Notes under the pieces: model-generated
Databases searched by the model: none
Seen by the model: the letters and a program-made list of their open reading frames with translations, nothing else
Told to the model about the DNA's origin: nothing
Translations under genes and position numbers: made by a program
Shown: piece after piece, positions 16,680-26,223 of the stretch
Position numbering within the stretch: the first letter of the stretch is position 1
Layout of the letters: each line of letters begins with the position of its first letter
From: an uncultured Prevotellaceae bacterium
GTDB lineage: Bacteria > Bacteroidota > Bacteroidia > Bacteroidales > Bacteroidaceae
Direction: 5' to 3'
NCBI GenBank assembly: GCA_900315095.1
Contig: OMXS01000015.1
Coordinates: 62,001-126,000 of the forward strand
Length of the DNA stretch: 64,000 nucleotides

Positions 16680-16687
16680 CAAAGTTA
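16680..16687 (-). promoter_or_regulatory. -7 box of fkp
   Basis: TAACTTTG on the minus strand, about 27 nt before the chosen start. A -33 box is not clear. It lies back to back with the fucP -7 box, so a shared regulator could act on both. Confidence 0.5.
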
Positions 16688-16729
16688 CTAATTATTCCGC
16701 AATATTGTAAATTATTCACGGAAAATTCT

Positions 16730-16737
16730 TACCTTTG
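16730..16737 (+). promoter_or_regulatory. -7 box of fucP
   Basis: TACCTTTG, 28 nt before the fucP ATG; a weak -33 (ATTG) lies 22 nt upstream. Confidence 0.55.
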
Positions 16738-16765
16738 CATCACTAAATTACATCTATCAATACCT

Positions 16766-18082
16766 ATGACTACTAAAAAAGATGGAATGCTAAGGCATAA
16801 TGGGGTAAGTTTCTTGCTGCCATTCGCTATGATTACCATTTGTTTTGCAATGTGGGGCTTTGCCAACGACATCACGAACCCGATGGTGAAGGCTTTCTCC
16901 AAGATTTTCCGCATGAGCGTCACCGAAGGCGCTCTGGTGCAGGTTGCCTTCTACGGCGGTTATTTCTGCATGGCCTTCCCAGCCGCTATGTTCATCCGCA
17001 AGTTCAGCTATAAGTCGGGTGTGCTGATGGGTCTCGGACTCTATGCCACGGGAGCGCTGCTCTTCTTCCCGGCCAAGATGGTGGGCGTGTATGGCTGTTT
17101 CCTTATTGCCTATTTCATAATGACCTGCGGGCTCTCTTTCCTCGAGACTTCCTGCAATCCCTACATCCTAACGATGGGCTCCGAGGAAACCTCCACGCGA
17201 CGATTGAACATGGCCCAGTGCTTCAATCCCTGCGGTTCCATCATAGGCATGTACGTTGCCATGAACTTCATCCAGGCGCGGCTTAATCCCATGTCGTCGG
17301 ACGAGCGTGCCAATCTGTCTGGTGAACAGTTTGATGCGATGAAGGAAGCCGACCTCTCGGTACTCATCTCGCCCTATCTGGCCATCGGACTGGTCATCGT
17401 GGCCTTATTCATCATCATCTTGCTCACCAAGATGCCGAAGAACGGCGACCAGAACAAGGAGATTCATTTCTTGCCTACGCTGAAGCGCATCTTCTCGTTG
17501 AAATACTATCGTGAAGGAGTCATTGCCCAGTTCTTCTACGTCGGCGCCCAGATTATGTGCTGGACGTTCATCATCCAGTACGGTACTCGCGTGTTCATGG
17601 CCGAAGGCATGGGCGAGCAGGCTGCTGAAGTACTCTCCCAGCGCTTTAACATTGTCGCCATGCTGATTTTCATCTGCTCGCGCTTTGTGGCCACCTACCT
17701 GATGAAATACGTCAATCCTGCACGTCTTTTGGCAGCCTTTGCCATCGGCGGCATGATCTGCACGCTGGGCGTCATTGTCTTCCAGAATCGTCTCGGTATG
17801 TATTGCCTGGTGGCCACCAGCGGTTGTATGTCGCTCATGTTCCCCACCATCTACGGCATTGCTCTGAAGGGTCTCGGCGATGATGCTAAGTTCGGTGCTG
17901 CCGGACTCATCATGGCCATCCTCGGCGGAAGCGTGTTGCCTCCGTTCCAGGCCGCCATCATCGACATGGGCACGGTGTTCGGTTCATTCCCCGCCACCAA
18001 CGCCTCGTTCATCCTGCCATTCATCTGCTTTGCAATCATCGCTATCTATGGATGGCGTACCTTCGTCAGACTGAAGGTTTGA
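16766..18082 (+). CDS. fucP: L-fucose:H+ symporter
   Basis: A 438-aa, twelve-helix MFS transporter of the FucP family. The N-terminus NGVSFLLPFAMITICFAMWGFANDITNPMV is characteristic, including the Asn/Asp in helix 1 important for the fucose permease. Further family features are TCGLSFLETSCNPYI in helix 4 and a C-terminal half with GLGDDAKFGAAGLIMAILGGSVLPP. It imports L-fucose, which the divergent Fkp activates. No fucose isomerase or aldolase is in the window, so salvage into GDP-fucose is the likelier use here. Confidence 0.93.
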   Translation: MTTKKDGMLRHNGVSFLLPFAMITICFAMWGFANDITNPMVKAFSKIFRMSVTEGALVQVAFYGGYFCMAFPAAMFIRKFSYKSGVLMGLGLYATGALLFFPAKMVGVYGCFLIAYFIMTCGLSFLETSCNPYILTMGSEETSTRRLNMAQCFNPCGSIIGMYVAMNFIQARLNPMSSDERANLSGEQFDAMKEADLSVLISPYLAIGLVIVALFIIILLTKMPKNGDQNKEIHFLPTLKRIFSLKYYREGVIAQFFYVGAQIMCWTFIIQYGTRVFMAEGMGEQAAEVLSQRFNIVAMLIFICSRFVATYLMKYVNPARLLAAFAIGGMICTLGVIVFQNRLGMYCLVATSGCMSLMFPTIYGIALKGLGDDAKFGAAGLIMAILGGSVLPPFQAAIIDMGTVFGSFPATNASFILPFICFAIIAIYGWRTFVRLKV

Positions 18083-18183
18083 TGTGTATTTGCCCGAAAG
18101 TCCTTTATTCAATTTGCGAAAGGTGCTTGTTTGAGTTGCAAAATATGGCTAATCGCACGGTAAAAGACGGCTAATTAGATAAT

Positions 18184-18226
18184 GAAAGATGCCCTTTCAG
18201 AATGTGAAAGGGCATCTTTCGTATTA
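18184..18226. terminator. Bidirectional terminator between fucP and the YfhO gene
   Basis: A perfect 15-bp stem, GAAAGATGCCCTTTC / GAAAGGGCATCTTTC, with a 7-nt loop between two convergent genes. T-rich sequence follows on the plus strand. Confidence 0.85.
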
Positions 18227-18247
18227 TTATCAGATATCTATTGTCTG

Positions 18248-20761
18248 TCAGGCCTTTGCTTCTTGCGGTGCTGACTTACGTTTTCTATACTCCAAAAAGA
18301 TGCCGACGGCAATGACGATGAAGAGCACCGCGTATGCGATGTATGCCACCGTTTCGGTATTGTTCACGGACTTCGGCTCGAACACCAGTTCCACCTTATG
18401 GTTGCCAGCAGGCATCTGGAGAGCGCGGAGAATGTAGTCGGCACGTCCAACCTCAGCAGGCTTGCCGTCGATTGTTGCAGTCCAACCAGGATAATAAACC
18501 TCGGAGAACACCACAATACCGCCCGTTTCCGACTTCACATCGTATGTCAGACGATTCGGCTTGTATGAGGTGATAGTCACCGTTGCTTCGCCTGTCTGTT
18601 CCTTCGATTGTCCCAGCGCTTGCTCGAACTTCTTGTCGGCCACTGCTTCATGGCGAAGGTTGAGTTTTCCTATGCCTTCCATCTCGCCGTTAGCATTGTC
18701 GGCGTATGTTATTTTGTCAACAAACCATCCGTTGCCGTATCCGTATGGATTCTTTACAGGTGCCGTCTGACCGCCCTGAACAGGCATGATGAAATAGCGA
18801 GTATTCAGCATGTTGAGCACCGGGAACAGGCTGTCGCCGTTCAGTTTAGTCATGTCGCCCATAGCATCGGCTATCGCTGGCATTGTGGCTTGCATCTGCG
18901 GAGCGATGTAGTTCTCAATCAACTCCTGATAACGGCGCAATTTTGCGGCGTGATAACCACCGATGCTCTTATGATAATAAGATGTGTTGTTCTCGTTGAA
19001 CGTGTTTGTAGCGAAGTTCAGCACACGGAAATTGCCCAGCGAAGTCTTGTCGCTCAGTATCTGCTCGTCGGTTTGTGTCATTTCTATTGGCGCCTCGCGC
19101 TCCGACTCACTCACAAACATGTCGTTGTTAAGGTAGCGCTTGTCCACCTGCCAAAGGTCGAAGAGACAGAGCACAAGCAATGCGATTGTCATCACGGTGG
19201 CATTGAGTTTCTTTGCTTTGAACAACAAGAGAATCAGCGTTCCCACAACAATGATGAAGAACGAGCGCCAGCAGTCGGCCGTGAACATTGCCATTCGCAT
19301 CTCGCGGAGGTTAGGAAGCAGAGCGTCGAGAGCCTCCTTCGGGAAACTGGCCAGCGCCTTGTATTCTGCCGATGATATGAAGTCGCTGAAGAAGAGGGTT
19401 GGAGCGAGTGCGAAGAGGAGGCATGCTCCTGCTGTCAGAGCGAAGCTCACGATTACCCATTTCATTTTCTTGCTCAGCGTCTCCGGCTCGTCTACGAGTT
19501 TCTTCAATGCCAACATTGCGAGCAACGGAATGGTAAACTCGGCGATAACGAGTATCGAAGCCACCGTTCGGAACTTGGAGTACATCGGGAAGTGGTCAAT
19601 GAAGAAATCGGTGAACGGCATGAAATTATGTCCCCACGACAACAATATAGAGAGAATAGTGGCTGCCAGCAACGCCCATTTCACGGGACCTTTCACGATG
19701 AAAAGCCCGAGAATGAATAGCATCAGCACAAAAGCGCCCACATAGACAGGTCCGCTTGTGCCTGGCTGTTCGCCCCAGTACTGCGGTATTTGCTGGTAAA
19801 GTTCATAGAACTGGCTGTCGGCGTGGTCCATTGCCGTTTGGTTGTGTGACAAAGGAATGCTTGCGCCGCCCTTTGTGTTCGGTATCAGCAAGGTCCATGT
19901 CTCATCGATTCCGTAACTCCATTGCGTGATATAGTCGCGGCCCAGTCCGCTATCAGTTTGGTCGGCTGATTGTGTTTTCGCCAGTTCGCTCTTTCCACGC
20001 ATCGACTCGTTTTGATACTGCCATGTGTGGTAAAGGTTGGAGAGGTTGATGCATATGCCAATCAATGCAGCCACAAGGCATATTCCCGTGGCCTTCAGGA
20101 ATCGGCTCAGTTGTTTCTCGCGTATGGCTTCCACGAGGAAAGCTATGACGAGGAAGGCGATGATGAACAGATAGTAGTAGGTCATCTGCACATGGTTTGC
20201 CTTCACCTCGAATGCCGTGAATATCGCCGTGACGATGAAACCCCAAAGGAATTTGCCACGATAGGCGAGCACGATGCCCGCAATCATCGGCGGCAGATAG
20301 GCCAATGCCATCACTTTCCAAAGGTGGCCGGCGGCTATGATGATGAGGAAATAACTGCTGAAAGCCCATATCACGGCTCCCAGTGCTGCCATCCACTGGC
20401 GGAAATCGAACGCGCGCAGAAGGATATAGAATCCCAGCAGGTAGGCGAAGATGAGCCACACGTTCTCGGGCAGCCACAGGTGGTAGGCATTAATCGCCTG
20501 GTTCAGTCCGTCGGTACTGTTGTATGACGGTGCAATCTGATATGTTGGCATTCCGCTGAAGGCCGAGTTTGTCCATCGCGAATGCTCTCCCGTTTGCTCG
20601 TAATACTCCGTCAGTTCGTGTCCAAGTCCCTTTCCCGCCGATGAGTCGTGGCGGTAGAGAATCTTTCCCTCGATGTCTGCGGGGAAGAAATATGCGAACG
20701 AGATTATCACAAACAACACCAGGACGATGATGTCTAGCAAATATTTTTTCAGTATTTTCAT
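18248..20761 (-). CDS. YfhO-family polytopic membrane protein
   Basis: An 837-aa protein with about 13 membrane helices and a C-terminal soluble region of about 200 residues. Helix 1 is followed by FFPADIEGKILYRHDSSAGKG, the conserved extracytoplasmic loop with acidic residues seen in YfhO/GT-C-fold proteins. The last helix (about 805-825) is followed by a short basic tail. Gram-positive YfhO homologues glycosylate teichoic acids; the Bacteroidetes role is not known, so a lipid-linked-sugar glycosyltransferase is only an inference. I use ATG 20761; the upstream GTG (20764) would add one residue. It stands alone. Confidence 0.82.
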   Translation of the reverse strand: MKILKKYLLDIIVLVLFVIISFAYFFPADIEGKILYRHDSSAGKGLGHELTEYYEQTGEHSRWTNSAFSGMPTYQIAPSYNSTDGLNQAINAYHLWLPENVWLIFAYLLGFYILLRAFDFRQWMAALGAVIWAFSSYFLIIIAAGHLWKVMALAYLPPMIAGIVLAYRGKFLWGFIVTAIFTAFEVKANHVQMTYYYLFIIAFLVIAFLVEAIREKQLSRFLKATGICLVAALIGICINLSNLYHTWQYQNESMRGKSELAKTQSADQTDSGLGRDYITQWSYGIDETWTLLIPNTKGGASIPLSHNQTAMDHADSQFYELYQQIPQYWGEQPGTSGPVYVGAFVLMLFILGLFIVKGPVKWALLAATILSILLSWGHNFMPFTDFFIDHFPMYSKFRTVASILVIAEFTIPLLAMLALKKLVDEPETLSKKMKWVIVSFALTAGACLLFALAPTLFFSDFISSAEYKALASFPKEALDALLPNLREMRMAMFTADCWRSFFIIVVGTLILLLFKAKKLNATVMTIALLVLCLFDLWQVDKRYLNNDMFVSESEREAPIEMTQTDEQILSDKTSLGNFRVLNFATNTFNENNTSYYHKSIGGYHAAKLRRYQELIENYIAPQMQATMPAIADAMGDMTKLNGDSLFPVLNMLNTRYFIMPVQGGQTAPVKNPYGYGNGWFVDKITYADNANGEMEGIGKLNLRHEAVADKKFEQALGQSKEQTGEATVTITSYKPNRLTYDVKSETGGIVVFSEVYYPGWTATIDGKPAEVGRADYILRALQMPAGNHKVELVFEPKSVNNTETVAYIAYAVLFIVIAVGIFLEYRKRKSAPQEAKA

Positions 20762-20910
20762 CACTCTCTTTTTGATAAATATGTCTTTTCGACCGCAAAA
20801 TTAAACATTTTTCCCGAGATAATGGCCCTGTAGTGGAAAAAATAACTATCTTTGAGATGTTTTCTCGATGATAGGCTGCACCTTATCAATAAAAATAAAT
20901 CGTTATTTAT

Positions 20911-20941
20911 TTTGTATTGTATTCGGTTTGCACTATCTTTG
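20911..20941 (+). promoter_or_regulatory. Upstream duplicate promoter for mtnN
   Basis: TTTG (20911-20914), 19 nt, TATCTTTG (20934-20941), identical to the proximal copy 87 bp downstream. Confidence 0.65.
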
Positions 20942-20997
20942 AGCCACTTACTCGAAGATAGGCTGCACCTCAACAATAAAAATAAATCGTTATTTAT

Positions 20998-21028
20998 TTT
21001 GTATTGTATTCGGTTTGCACTATCTTTG
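20998..21028 (+). promoter_or_regulatory. Proximal promoter of mtnN
   Basis: TTTG (20998-21001), 19 nt, TATCTTTG (21021-21028). The ATG at 21046 follows 17 nt later, leaving a leader of roughly 10 nt. Confidence 0.8.
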
Positions 21029-21045
21029 CAGCAAACTTTTATGTT

Positions 21046-21741
21046 ATGAGAATAGGTGTAATAGTTGCAATGGAGAAGGAACTGGTGCAATTGCGCGGTC
21101 TTCTCAAAGATGAAAGAATAGAGAAGAGGGGTGTTATGGACTTCTTCCTTGGCACCATCGGAAACAACGAGATTGTCTTGGAACAGTGCGGAATAGGCAA
21201 GGTGAACTCTGCCATCGGTGCTGTCGAGATGATAGATGAGTACCATCCAGAGCTCATCATATCTACAGGTGTAGCAGGAGGAGCATCCACCGAGCTTAAC
21301 ATAACTGAGGTTGTGGTTGCTCGCGAGTGTGTTTATCACGATGCATATTGCGGAAAGGATTGCGAGTACGGGCAGCTTCTGGGCATGCCTGCACGCTTTG
21401 CCGCTCCGTCGGAACTTGTTGGCAAGGCGTTGTCGCTGAACGATTTAGACAGTGGCTTGCCTCATATTCACGCTGGACTTACGGTTAGCGGCGAGTGGTT
21501 TGTAGACACCAAGGAGAAGATGCGCAGCATTCTCGACCACTTCCCCGAGGCAATGGCGGTTGACATGGAGAGTTGCTCCATCGCCCAGACCTGTCACATA
21601 TATGGCGTGCCGTTCATCTCGTTCCGCATCATTAGCGACATTCCGCTGAAGGATGTCGATGCTGCTATGTATTTCCATTTCTGGGAGCGCATTGCGAATG
21701 GCTCCTTTGGAGTTACAAAAGCATTCTTGGAGAGAATTTGA
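21046..21741 (+). CDS. mtnN: 5'-methylthioadenosine/S-adenosylhomocysteine nucleosidase
   Basis: Cleaves methylthioadenosine and S-adenosylhomocysteine to adenine plus the thio-ribose, recycling SAM by-products. The 231-aa protein begins MRIGVIVAMEKELVQL, the Pfs/MtnN N-terminus with the conserved Glu. It contains CGIGKVNSAIGA, STGVAGGA, MESCSIAQ (nucleoside-binding Met-Glu) and RIISDIPLKD with the catalytic Asp. I rejected the upstream in-frame start at 21004 because it lies inside the promoter. Confidence 0.95.
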   Translation: MRIGVIVAMEKELVQLRGLLKDERIEKRGVMDFFLGTIGNNEIVLEQCGIGKVNSAIGAVEMIDEYHPELIISTGVAGGASTELNITEVVVARECVYHDAYCGKDCEYGQLLGMPARFAAPSELVGKALSLNDLDSGLPHIHAGLTVSGEWFVDTKEKMRSILDHFPEAMAVDMESCSIAQTCHIYGVPFISFRIISDIPLKDVDAAMYFHFWERIANGSFGVTKAFLERI

Positions 21742-21746
21742 GTATT

Positions 21747-21779
21747 GAGGAGTTAGGGATTAACTCCTCTTTTTTTTTA
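21747..21779 (+). terminator. Terminator of mtnN
   Basis: GAGGAGTTA / TAACTCCTC with a 5-nt loop and a run of nine to ten T. It overlaps the 3' end of the convergent MATE gene. Confidence 0.85.
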
Positions 21780-23190
21780 TAATAGAAGGGTAAAGGAAAG
21801 TCTGAATAACGCCTCGAATGAACATGTAACACATGAAGGCGAACCACAATCCGTGATTGCCGAGAGGTTTCGCGGCGATGAAATATACTATGAAAAATGT
21901 TGCGGCGGCAACGAACATCGACAGAAGCATCTGACGAGAGGCGGTGAGTCCGATGAAAATGCCGTCCCACATGAATGCCGCAACACTACAGAAAGGCACA
22001 AGATAAGCCCACCACACATAACTTGTGGAGGCTTCCACCACCGAGGGTTCGTCGGTGAGGAGTCGCAGGAAGTGCTTACCGCCCGCGATGTAAGTCACGG
22101 TGAATGCCACCGCTGTAATCATTCCCCAGAAGAAGATGCGGCGAACCGTTGTTCGCAAGGCATCGTTATCGCCTGCGCCATAGAATTTTCCGCTCAATGC
22201 CTCGCCAGCATTGGCAAAGCCGTCCATGATATAACTCACGAGAAGATACAGCTGCATGAGCAATGTGTTCACCGCCAGCACCACCTCGCCTTGCCAAGAG
22301 CCTGCACTGGTGAAGAACATCATGACACACACCATGCACAACGTGCGAAGGAAAATGTCGCGGTTGATGCGGAAAAAGGCTTTGTAGGTGATGGGGGAGA
22401 GGGGAGGTTTGAGGGTTGATGGTTGAGGGTTGATGGTTGAGGGTTGATGGTTGAGGGTTGAGGGTTGATGGTTGATGGTTGAGCGATGGGTGTAGAGGGG
22501 TGATGGCGATAGGTAGTATCTTAACGGTTGTATGTCCTCGGTGATTGGGTTTTTGCCGAAATAGTTGTGCCAGCATAGGAAGCAGCCCATGAGGAATCCG
22601 CACCATTGTGCAATGAGCGTACCTGATGCAACGCCTTCAACGCGCATGCCTAAGCCGAAGACCAGCACCAGCGAAACGAGAATGTTAACCACGTTCTGCG
22701 TTATGGCAATCATCATAGGTATCTTGGAGTTTTGCATGCCGATGAACCATCCCGTCAGGGCGAAGAGGCCGAGCGTGGCGGGCGCTCCCCATATACATAT
22801 ATTATAATAGGTGACTGTCAGCTGGCGTACCTCTTCGGTGGGCTGCATTATCAGCAAACCAAGTTCGCGCAGGGGAATCTGCAACACCAGCAACATCACG
22901 GCAATGGCAAAGGCGATGGCAATGCTCCGTGCCAGCATGCGAATGATGTTGTCGGAGTCTCCGCGTCCTAACGATTGCGATGTTAGTCCGCTCGTTCCCA
23001 TGCGAAGGAATGCGAAGATCCAGTAGATGATGTTAAACAGCATACCTCCCAAGGCGATTGCCCCGATGTACGAGGCGGCGCCCAGGTGCCCTGTGATGGC
23101 AACGTCGACAAGTCCCAGCAGGGGCACGGTGATGTTGCTCACGATGCTGGGCACGGCGATGTCGAGAATCTGCTTGTCTGTCTTCTTCAT
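21760..23190 (-). CDS. MATE-family efflux protein with a heptad-repeat insertion
   Basis: A 476-aa cation- or proton-coupled multidrug exporter of the MATE/DinF type, with twelve hydrophobic helices. The N-terminus is DKQILDIAVPSIVSNITVPLLGLVDVAITGHLG, typical of DinF-like MATE proteins. At residues about 237-260, between the two six-helix bundles, there is a hydrophilic insertion made of STINHQP/STLNHQP/STINPQP units. It is encoded by ten 7-bp repeats (22413-22482). Because 7 is not a multiple of 3, gain or loss of single units would shift the frame of the whole second bundle. In the present state the gene is in frame. Confidence 0.9.
   Translation of the reverse strand: MKKTDKQILDIAVPSIVSNITVPLLGLVDVAITGHLGAASYIGAIALGGMLFNIIYWIFAFLRMGTSGLTSQSLGRGDSDNIIRMLARSIAIAFAIAVMLLVLQIPLRELGLLIMQPTEEVRQLTVTYYNICIWGAPATLGLFALTGWFIGMQNSKIPMMIAITQNVVNILVSLVLVFGLGMRVEGVASGTLIAQWCGFLMGCFLCWHNYFGKNPITEDIQPLRYYLSPSPLYTHRSTINHQPSTLNHQPSTINPQPSTLKPPLSPITYKAFFRINRDIFLRTLCMVCVMMFFTSAGSWQGEVVLAVNTLLMQLYLLVSYIMDGFANAGEALSGKFYGAGDNDALRTTVRRIFFWGMITAVAFTVTYIAGGKHFLRLLTDEPSVVEASTSYVWWAYLVPFCSVAAFMWDGIFIGLTASRQMLLSMFVAAATFFIVYFIAAKPLGNHGLWFAFMCYMFIRGVIQTFLYPSIIKKKRS
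22413..22482 (-). repeat. Ten 7-bp tandem repeats inside the MATE gene
   Basis: Units GGGTTGA or TGGTTGA (plus strand), ten in a row without interruption. All three frames through the array translate to the same cyclic heptapeptide, so no stop arises inside the array in any frame. Confidence 0.95.
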
Positions 23191-23202
23191 GTTCCTTTAA
23201 AA

Positions 23203-23232
23203 AATCCCCGGGGGCTTGGTGCTCTCGGGGAT
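23203..23232 (-). terminator. Terminator of typA
   Basis: On the minus strand, AATCCCCG and CGGGGATT form a stem around a GC-rich loop, followed by TTTTTT, 16-45 bp after the typA stop and just before the MATE start. Confidence 0.75.
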
Positions 23233-23247
23233 TATCATTTATCTTGT

Positions 23248-25053
23248 CTATGCGTCTTTCATCGCTTTCTTTCTCTGGTCGTGGTCGAGTATAATCTTGC
23301 GCATGCGCATCGATTTTGGCGTCACTTCGACGTACTCGTCTTCCTTGATGTACTCCAGACATTCCTCAAGGCTCATCACCGTCTTCGGTATCACACGTGC
23401 TTTTTCATCGCTTCCCGATGCACGCACGTTGGTGAGTTGCTTGGTCTTTGTGACGTTGATTACGAGGTCGTTGTCATGAACATGCTCGCCAACCACCTGA
23501 CCAGCATACACCTCCTCGCCCGGGTCGATGAAGAACTTGCCGCGGTCTTGCAGCTTGTCGATAGAGTAGGCCACTGCCGTTCCTGTCTCCATTGCAATCA
23601 TCGAGCCGTTGATGCGGCGTGTGATGTCGCCTTTGTACGGCTGGTATTCCTTGTATCGGTGAGCCATTATCGCCTCTCCCTGGCTTGCGGTGAGCACGTT
23701 GGTGCGCAGGCCTATGATGCCTCTCGAAGGTATGTCGAACTCGATGTTCACGCGTTCTGCCTGACTTTCCATTGAGGTCATCTCGCCCTTGCGCTTTGTC
23801 ACCATGTCAATCATCTTCGAGGCGAATTCCTCGGGCACGTTGATTGTTAGCTCCTCGATAGGCTCGCAACGAACACCGTCAATTTCTTTATATATCACTT
23901 GCGGCTGGCCCACCTCCAATTCGTAGCCCTCGCGGCGCATTGTCTCGATGAGAACGGAGAGGTGCAGCACACCGCGGCCGCTGACAATCCACGAGTCGGT
24001 GGAGTCTTCGAAAGGCTCAACCCTCAGCGCGAGGTTCTTCTCCAGTTCCTTCTGCAGGCGGTCGTTGATATGTCTTGATGTGCAGTATTTGCCTTCCTTG
24101 CCGAAGAATGGCGAGTCGTTGATGGTGAAGAGCATCGACATTGTGGGCTCGTCGATGGCTATTGGCGGCAGTGCCTCGGGGTTCTCGAAGTCGCATATGG
24201 TGTCGCCAATCTCGAAGTGCTCCAGTCCTATCACGGCACAGATGTCTCCCGAGCTCACCTCGTCGGTCTTCACATGTCCCATACCCTCGAAGGTGTGCAG
24301 TTCCTTAATCTTTGTTTTCTCTATCGAGCCGTCACGATGAGCGATGCTGATGTTCATTCCGCTCCGCAATGTGCCGCGGTGAACGCGTCCCACGGCGATG
24401 CGTCCGGTGTATGAAGAGTAGTCGAGACTTGTTATCAGCATCTGCGGAGTGCCCTCCAGCCGTTCCGGTCCTGGTATCACCTCAATGATTTTGTCCAGCA
24501 GGTATGTGATGTCCTCGGTGGGCTTAGAGTAGTCTTCGCCCATCCATCCGTTCTTTGCCGAGCCATAGACAACAGGGAAGTCCAGTTGGTCTTCGGTGGC
24601 ATCGAGCGAGAACATCAAGTCGAACACCATCTCGTAAACCTCCTCAGGACGGCAGTTAGGCTTGTCCACCTTGTTCACCACAACGATAGGCTTCAGACCT
24701 ATCTGCAATGCCTTTTGCAGCACGAAACGCGTCTGCGGCATCGGTCCCTCGAAAGCATCTACGAGCAGCAGGCAGCCGTCTGCCATGTTGAGCACGCGCT
24801 CCACCTCGCCGCCGAAGTCAGAGTGCCCCGGAGTGTCGATGATGTTAATCTTAACGCCTTTGTAGTTTATCGAAACGTTTTTCGACAGAATTGTTATCCC
24901 TCGCTCGCGTTCCAGGTCATTGCTGTCCAGCACCTGGTCGCTAAGGTTCTGCCCTTCGCGGAACAAGTGTCCTGCCAGCATCATTTTATCTACGAGTGTT
25001 GTCTTTCCGTGGTCAACGTGAGCGATAATCGCAATGTTCCTAATGTCTTGCAT
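23248..25053 (-). CDS. typA: Ribosome-associated GTPase TypA/BipA
   Basis: A translational GTPase that binds the 70S ribosome and aids 50S assembly and stress adaptation. From ATG 25053 it is 601 aa ([19 protein letters not shown]). G1 is AHVDHGKT, switch I contains ERERGITI, G3 is [16 protein letters not shown]4 is NKVDKP and G5 is GSAKNGWMG. The BipA-specific C-terminal domain is visible near residues 480-560. The upstream extension to 25104 is rejected because it spans the promoter. Confidence 0.97.
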   Translation of the reverse strand: MQDIRNIAIIAHVDHGKTTLVDKMMLAGHLFREGQNLSDQVLDSNDLERERGITILSKNVSINYKGVKINIIDTPGHSDFGGEVERVLNMADGCLLLVDAFEGPMPQTRFVLQKALQIGLKPIVVVNKVDKPNCRPEEVYEMVFDLMFSLDATEDQLDFPVVYGSAKNGWMGEDYSKPTEDITYLLDKIIEVIPGPERLEGTPQMLITSLDYSSYTGRIAVGRVHRGTLRSGMNISIAHRDGSIEKTKIKELHTFEGMGHVKTDEVSSGDICAVIGLEHFEIGDTICDFENPEALPPIAIDEPTMSMLFTINDSPFFGKEGKYCTSRHINDRLQKELEKNLALRVEPFEDSTDSWIVSGRGVLHLSVLIETMRREGYELEVGQPQVIYKEIDGVRCEPIEELTINVPEEFASKMIDMVTKRKGEMTSMESQAERVNIEFDIPSRGIIGLRTNVLTASQGEAIMAHRYKEYQPYKGDITRRINGSMIAMETGTAVAYSIDKLQDRGKFFIDPGEEVYAGQVVGEHVHDNDLVINVTKTKQLTNVRASGSDEKARVIPKTVMSLEECLEYIKEDEYVEVTPKSMRMRKIILDHDQRKKAMKDA

Positions 25054-25079
25054 TCTTCTCTTTCTCTTTAAATCGGGTG

Positions 25080-25110
25080 CAAAGTTACGGAAAGTCGAGA
25101 GCATAACAAA
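25080..25110 (-). promoter_or_regulatory. Promoter of typA
   Basis: On the minus strand TTTG (25110-25107), 19 nt, TAACTTTG (25087-25080). Confidence 0.75.
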
Positions 25111-25263
25111 AGAAATTCTTTCTTTTTTTTGCCGAGATGCAGAATTCGAACATGTTTCGCTTGCTCAGAGCAAGAAGTTCGCCATTTTAACGGCAAAGTT
25201 TACGGAAAACTGGAAACAACGCCGAATTGCGGCATCGTATATTTCCTCGCATGTCAATGAACG

Positions 25264-26054
25264 CTTTTTCGCCTGTCGGGCGATTGATGCACCTCTCTCG
25301 GTGCCGTATGTATACCATTGGGCGATGAATGGTATATGTTTGAGGGGGCGGAAGGTATATGTTTCGAGCGCCGGCCGGTATATTATAAGGCGGCGAAAGG
25401 TATATGTTTCGGGGAGTATGGCCGGGAGCGGTTCGGCATCTCCTCGCGGGAGGCATGGTGGGGGATTTGCTTTTACAAAGTTACAAAATAATTTTCATTT
25501 CTCCAAATTTCGCTTGGCTGAAACTGGCGAAAATCCACCAAGGAACCGCCCTTGAACTCTTAAAAAATATTAAATTTGCGATGACTCACACGATGCCAGT
25601 ACATTGCGCGATTACGTATCGTAGAGTTTCAAGAAAATTGCGAGGCGGAGTGTTACGCTGTTACGGTGTTACAGTTGTCGGAAAGAGTATTCCTATACCC
25701 AAATTCCTCTTTATATTTATATATATTATAATATATATAAATATAAGTATTACTTTTGATTTTTGTGCCATCTTTTTTGGAACTGTAACACTGCAACACT
25801 GCAACACATCGTGTGCTATTCTGCCGAATTGCACGTTTTACTGGATGAGTGTTTATGTCAAAAATGGTTTGAGTTATGTGCTTCATCCTCTGATTCTTGC
25901 TAACTCGCTAACAACATGGGAGTTATAAGAAAATTAAAAATATTTAACAATTATACTATGGTTTCTTAACGGATTTTCACAAGTTGCGGATGGGTGTTTT
26001 TTGGCAATCTAGAAAATATTTTGTATCTTTGCAATACAAACGTCGGGATGACGC
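25264..26054 (+). repeat. Dispersed non-coding element, copy B
   Basis: Same order of parts as copy A and very similar in sequence throughout, including the starting hairpins, GGTATATGTTT units, AT palindrome, CAACACTG repeats, promoter and the CGTCGGGATGACG end. It lacks about 50 bp that copy A has at 9784-9833. It lies between typA and the Nudix gene with its promoter pointing at the Nudix gene. Confidence 0.88.
26000..26031 (+). promoter_or_regulatory. Outward promoter at the end of element B
   Basis: TTTG (26000-26003), 20 nt, TATCTTTG (26024-26031), as in copy A. Confidence 0.7.
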
Positions 26055-26194
26055 AAAGGGGGCGGAAACTTGCTGGGACAGCGGGGACAATCTGGGGGCG
26101 AATAGATTTTGTGGCCAATGCGGCCCCTTAAGGCTCTACGTGATTTGTCGAAACAAAAATCATGGTTATTGCAGAAACAATGAAATCTTTTTCT

Positions 26195-26202
26195 TATCTT
26201 TG
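26195..26202 (+). promoter_or_regulatory. -7 box of the Nudix gene
   Basis: TATCTTTG, 21 nt before the ATG at 26224. The -33 region is weak. Confidence 0.5.
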
Positions 26203-26223
26203 CAACGAGAAAAACAACAGATT

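Larger units (their letters stand above)
20845..21028 (+). repeat. Tandem 87-bp repeat carrying duplicated promoters
   Basis: Units begin ACTATCTTTGAG and run through GATAGGCTGCACCT, AATAAAAATAAATCG and a TTTG-bearing stretch. Unit 1 is 20845-20931, unit 2 is 20932-21018, and a partial third starts at 21019. The two full units differ at only about a dozen positions. Each unit boundary re-creates a -7 box (TATCTTTG at 20847, 20934 and 21021). Confidence 0.9.

Noticed and set aside
20761-21339. 192-aa minus-strand ORF across the mtnN promoter repeats
   Set aside because: It is repetitive only because the DNA is tandemly repeated, and it runs antisense into mtnN.
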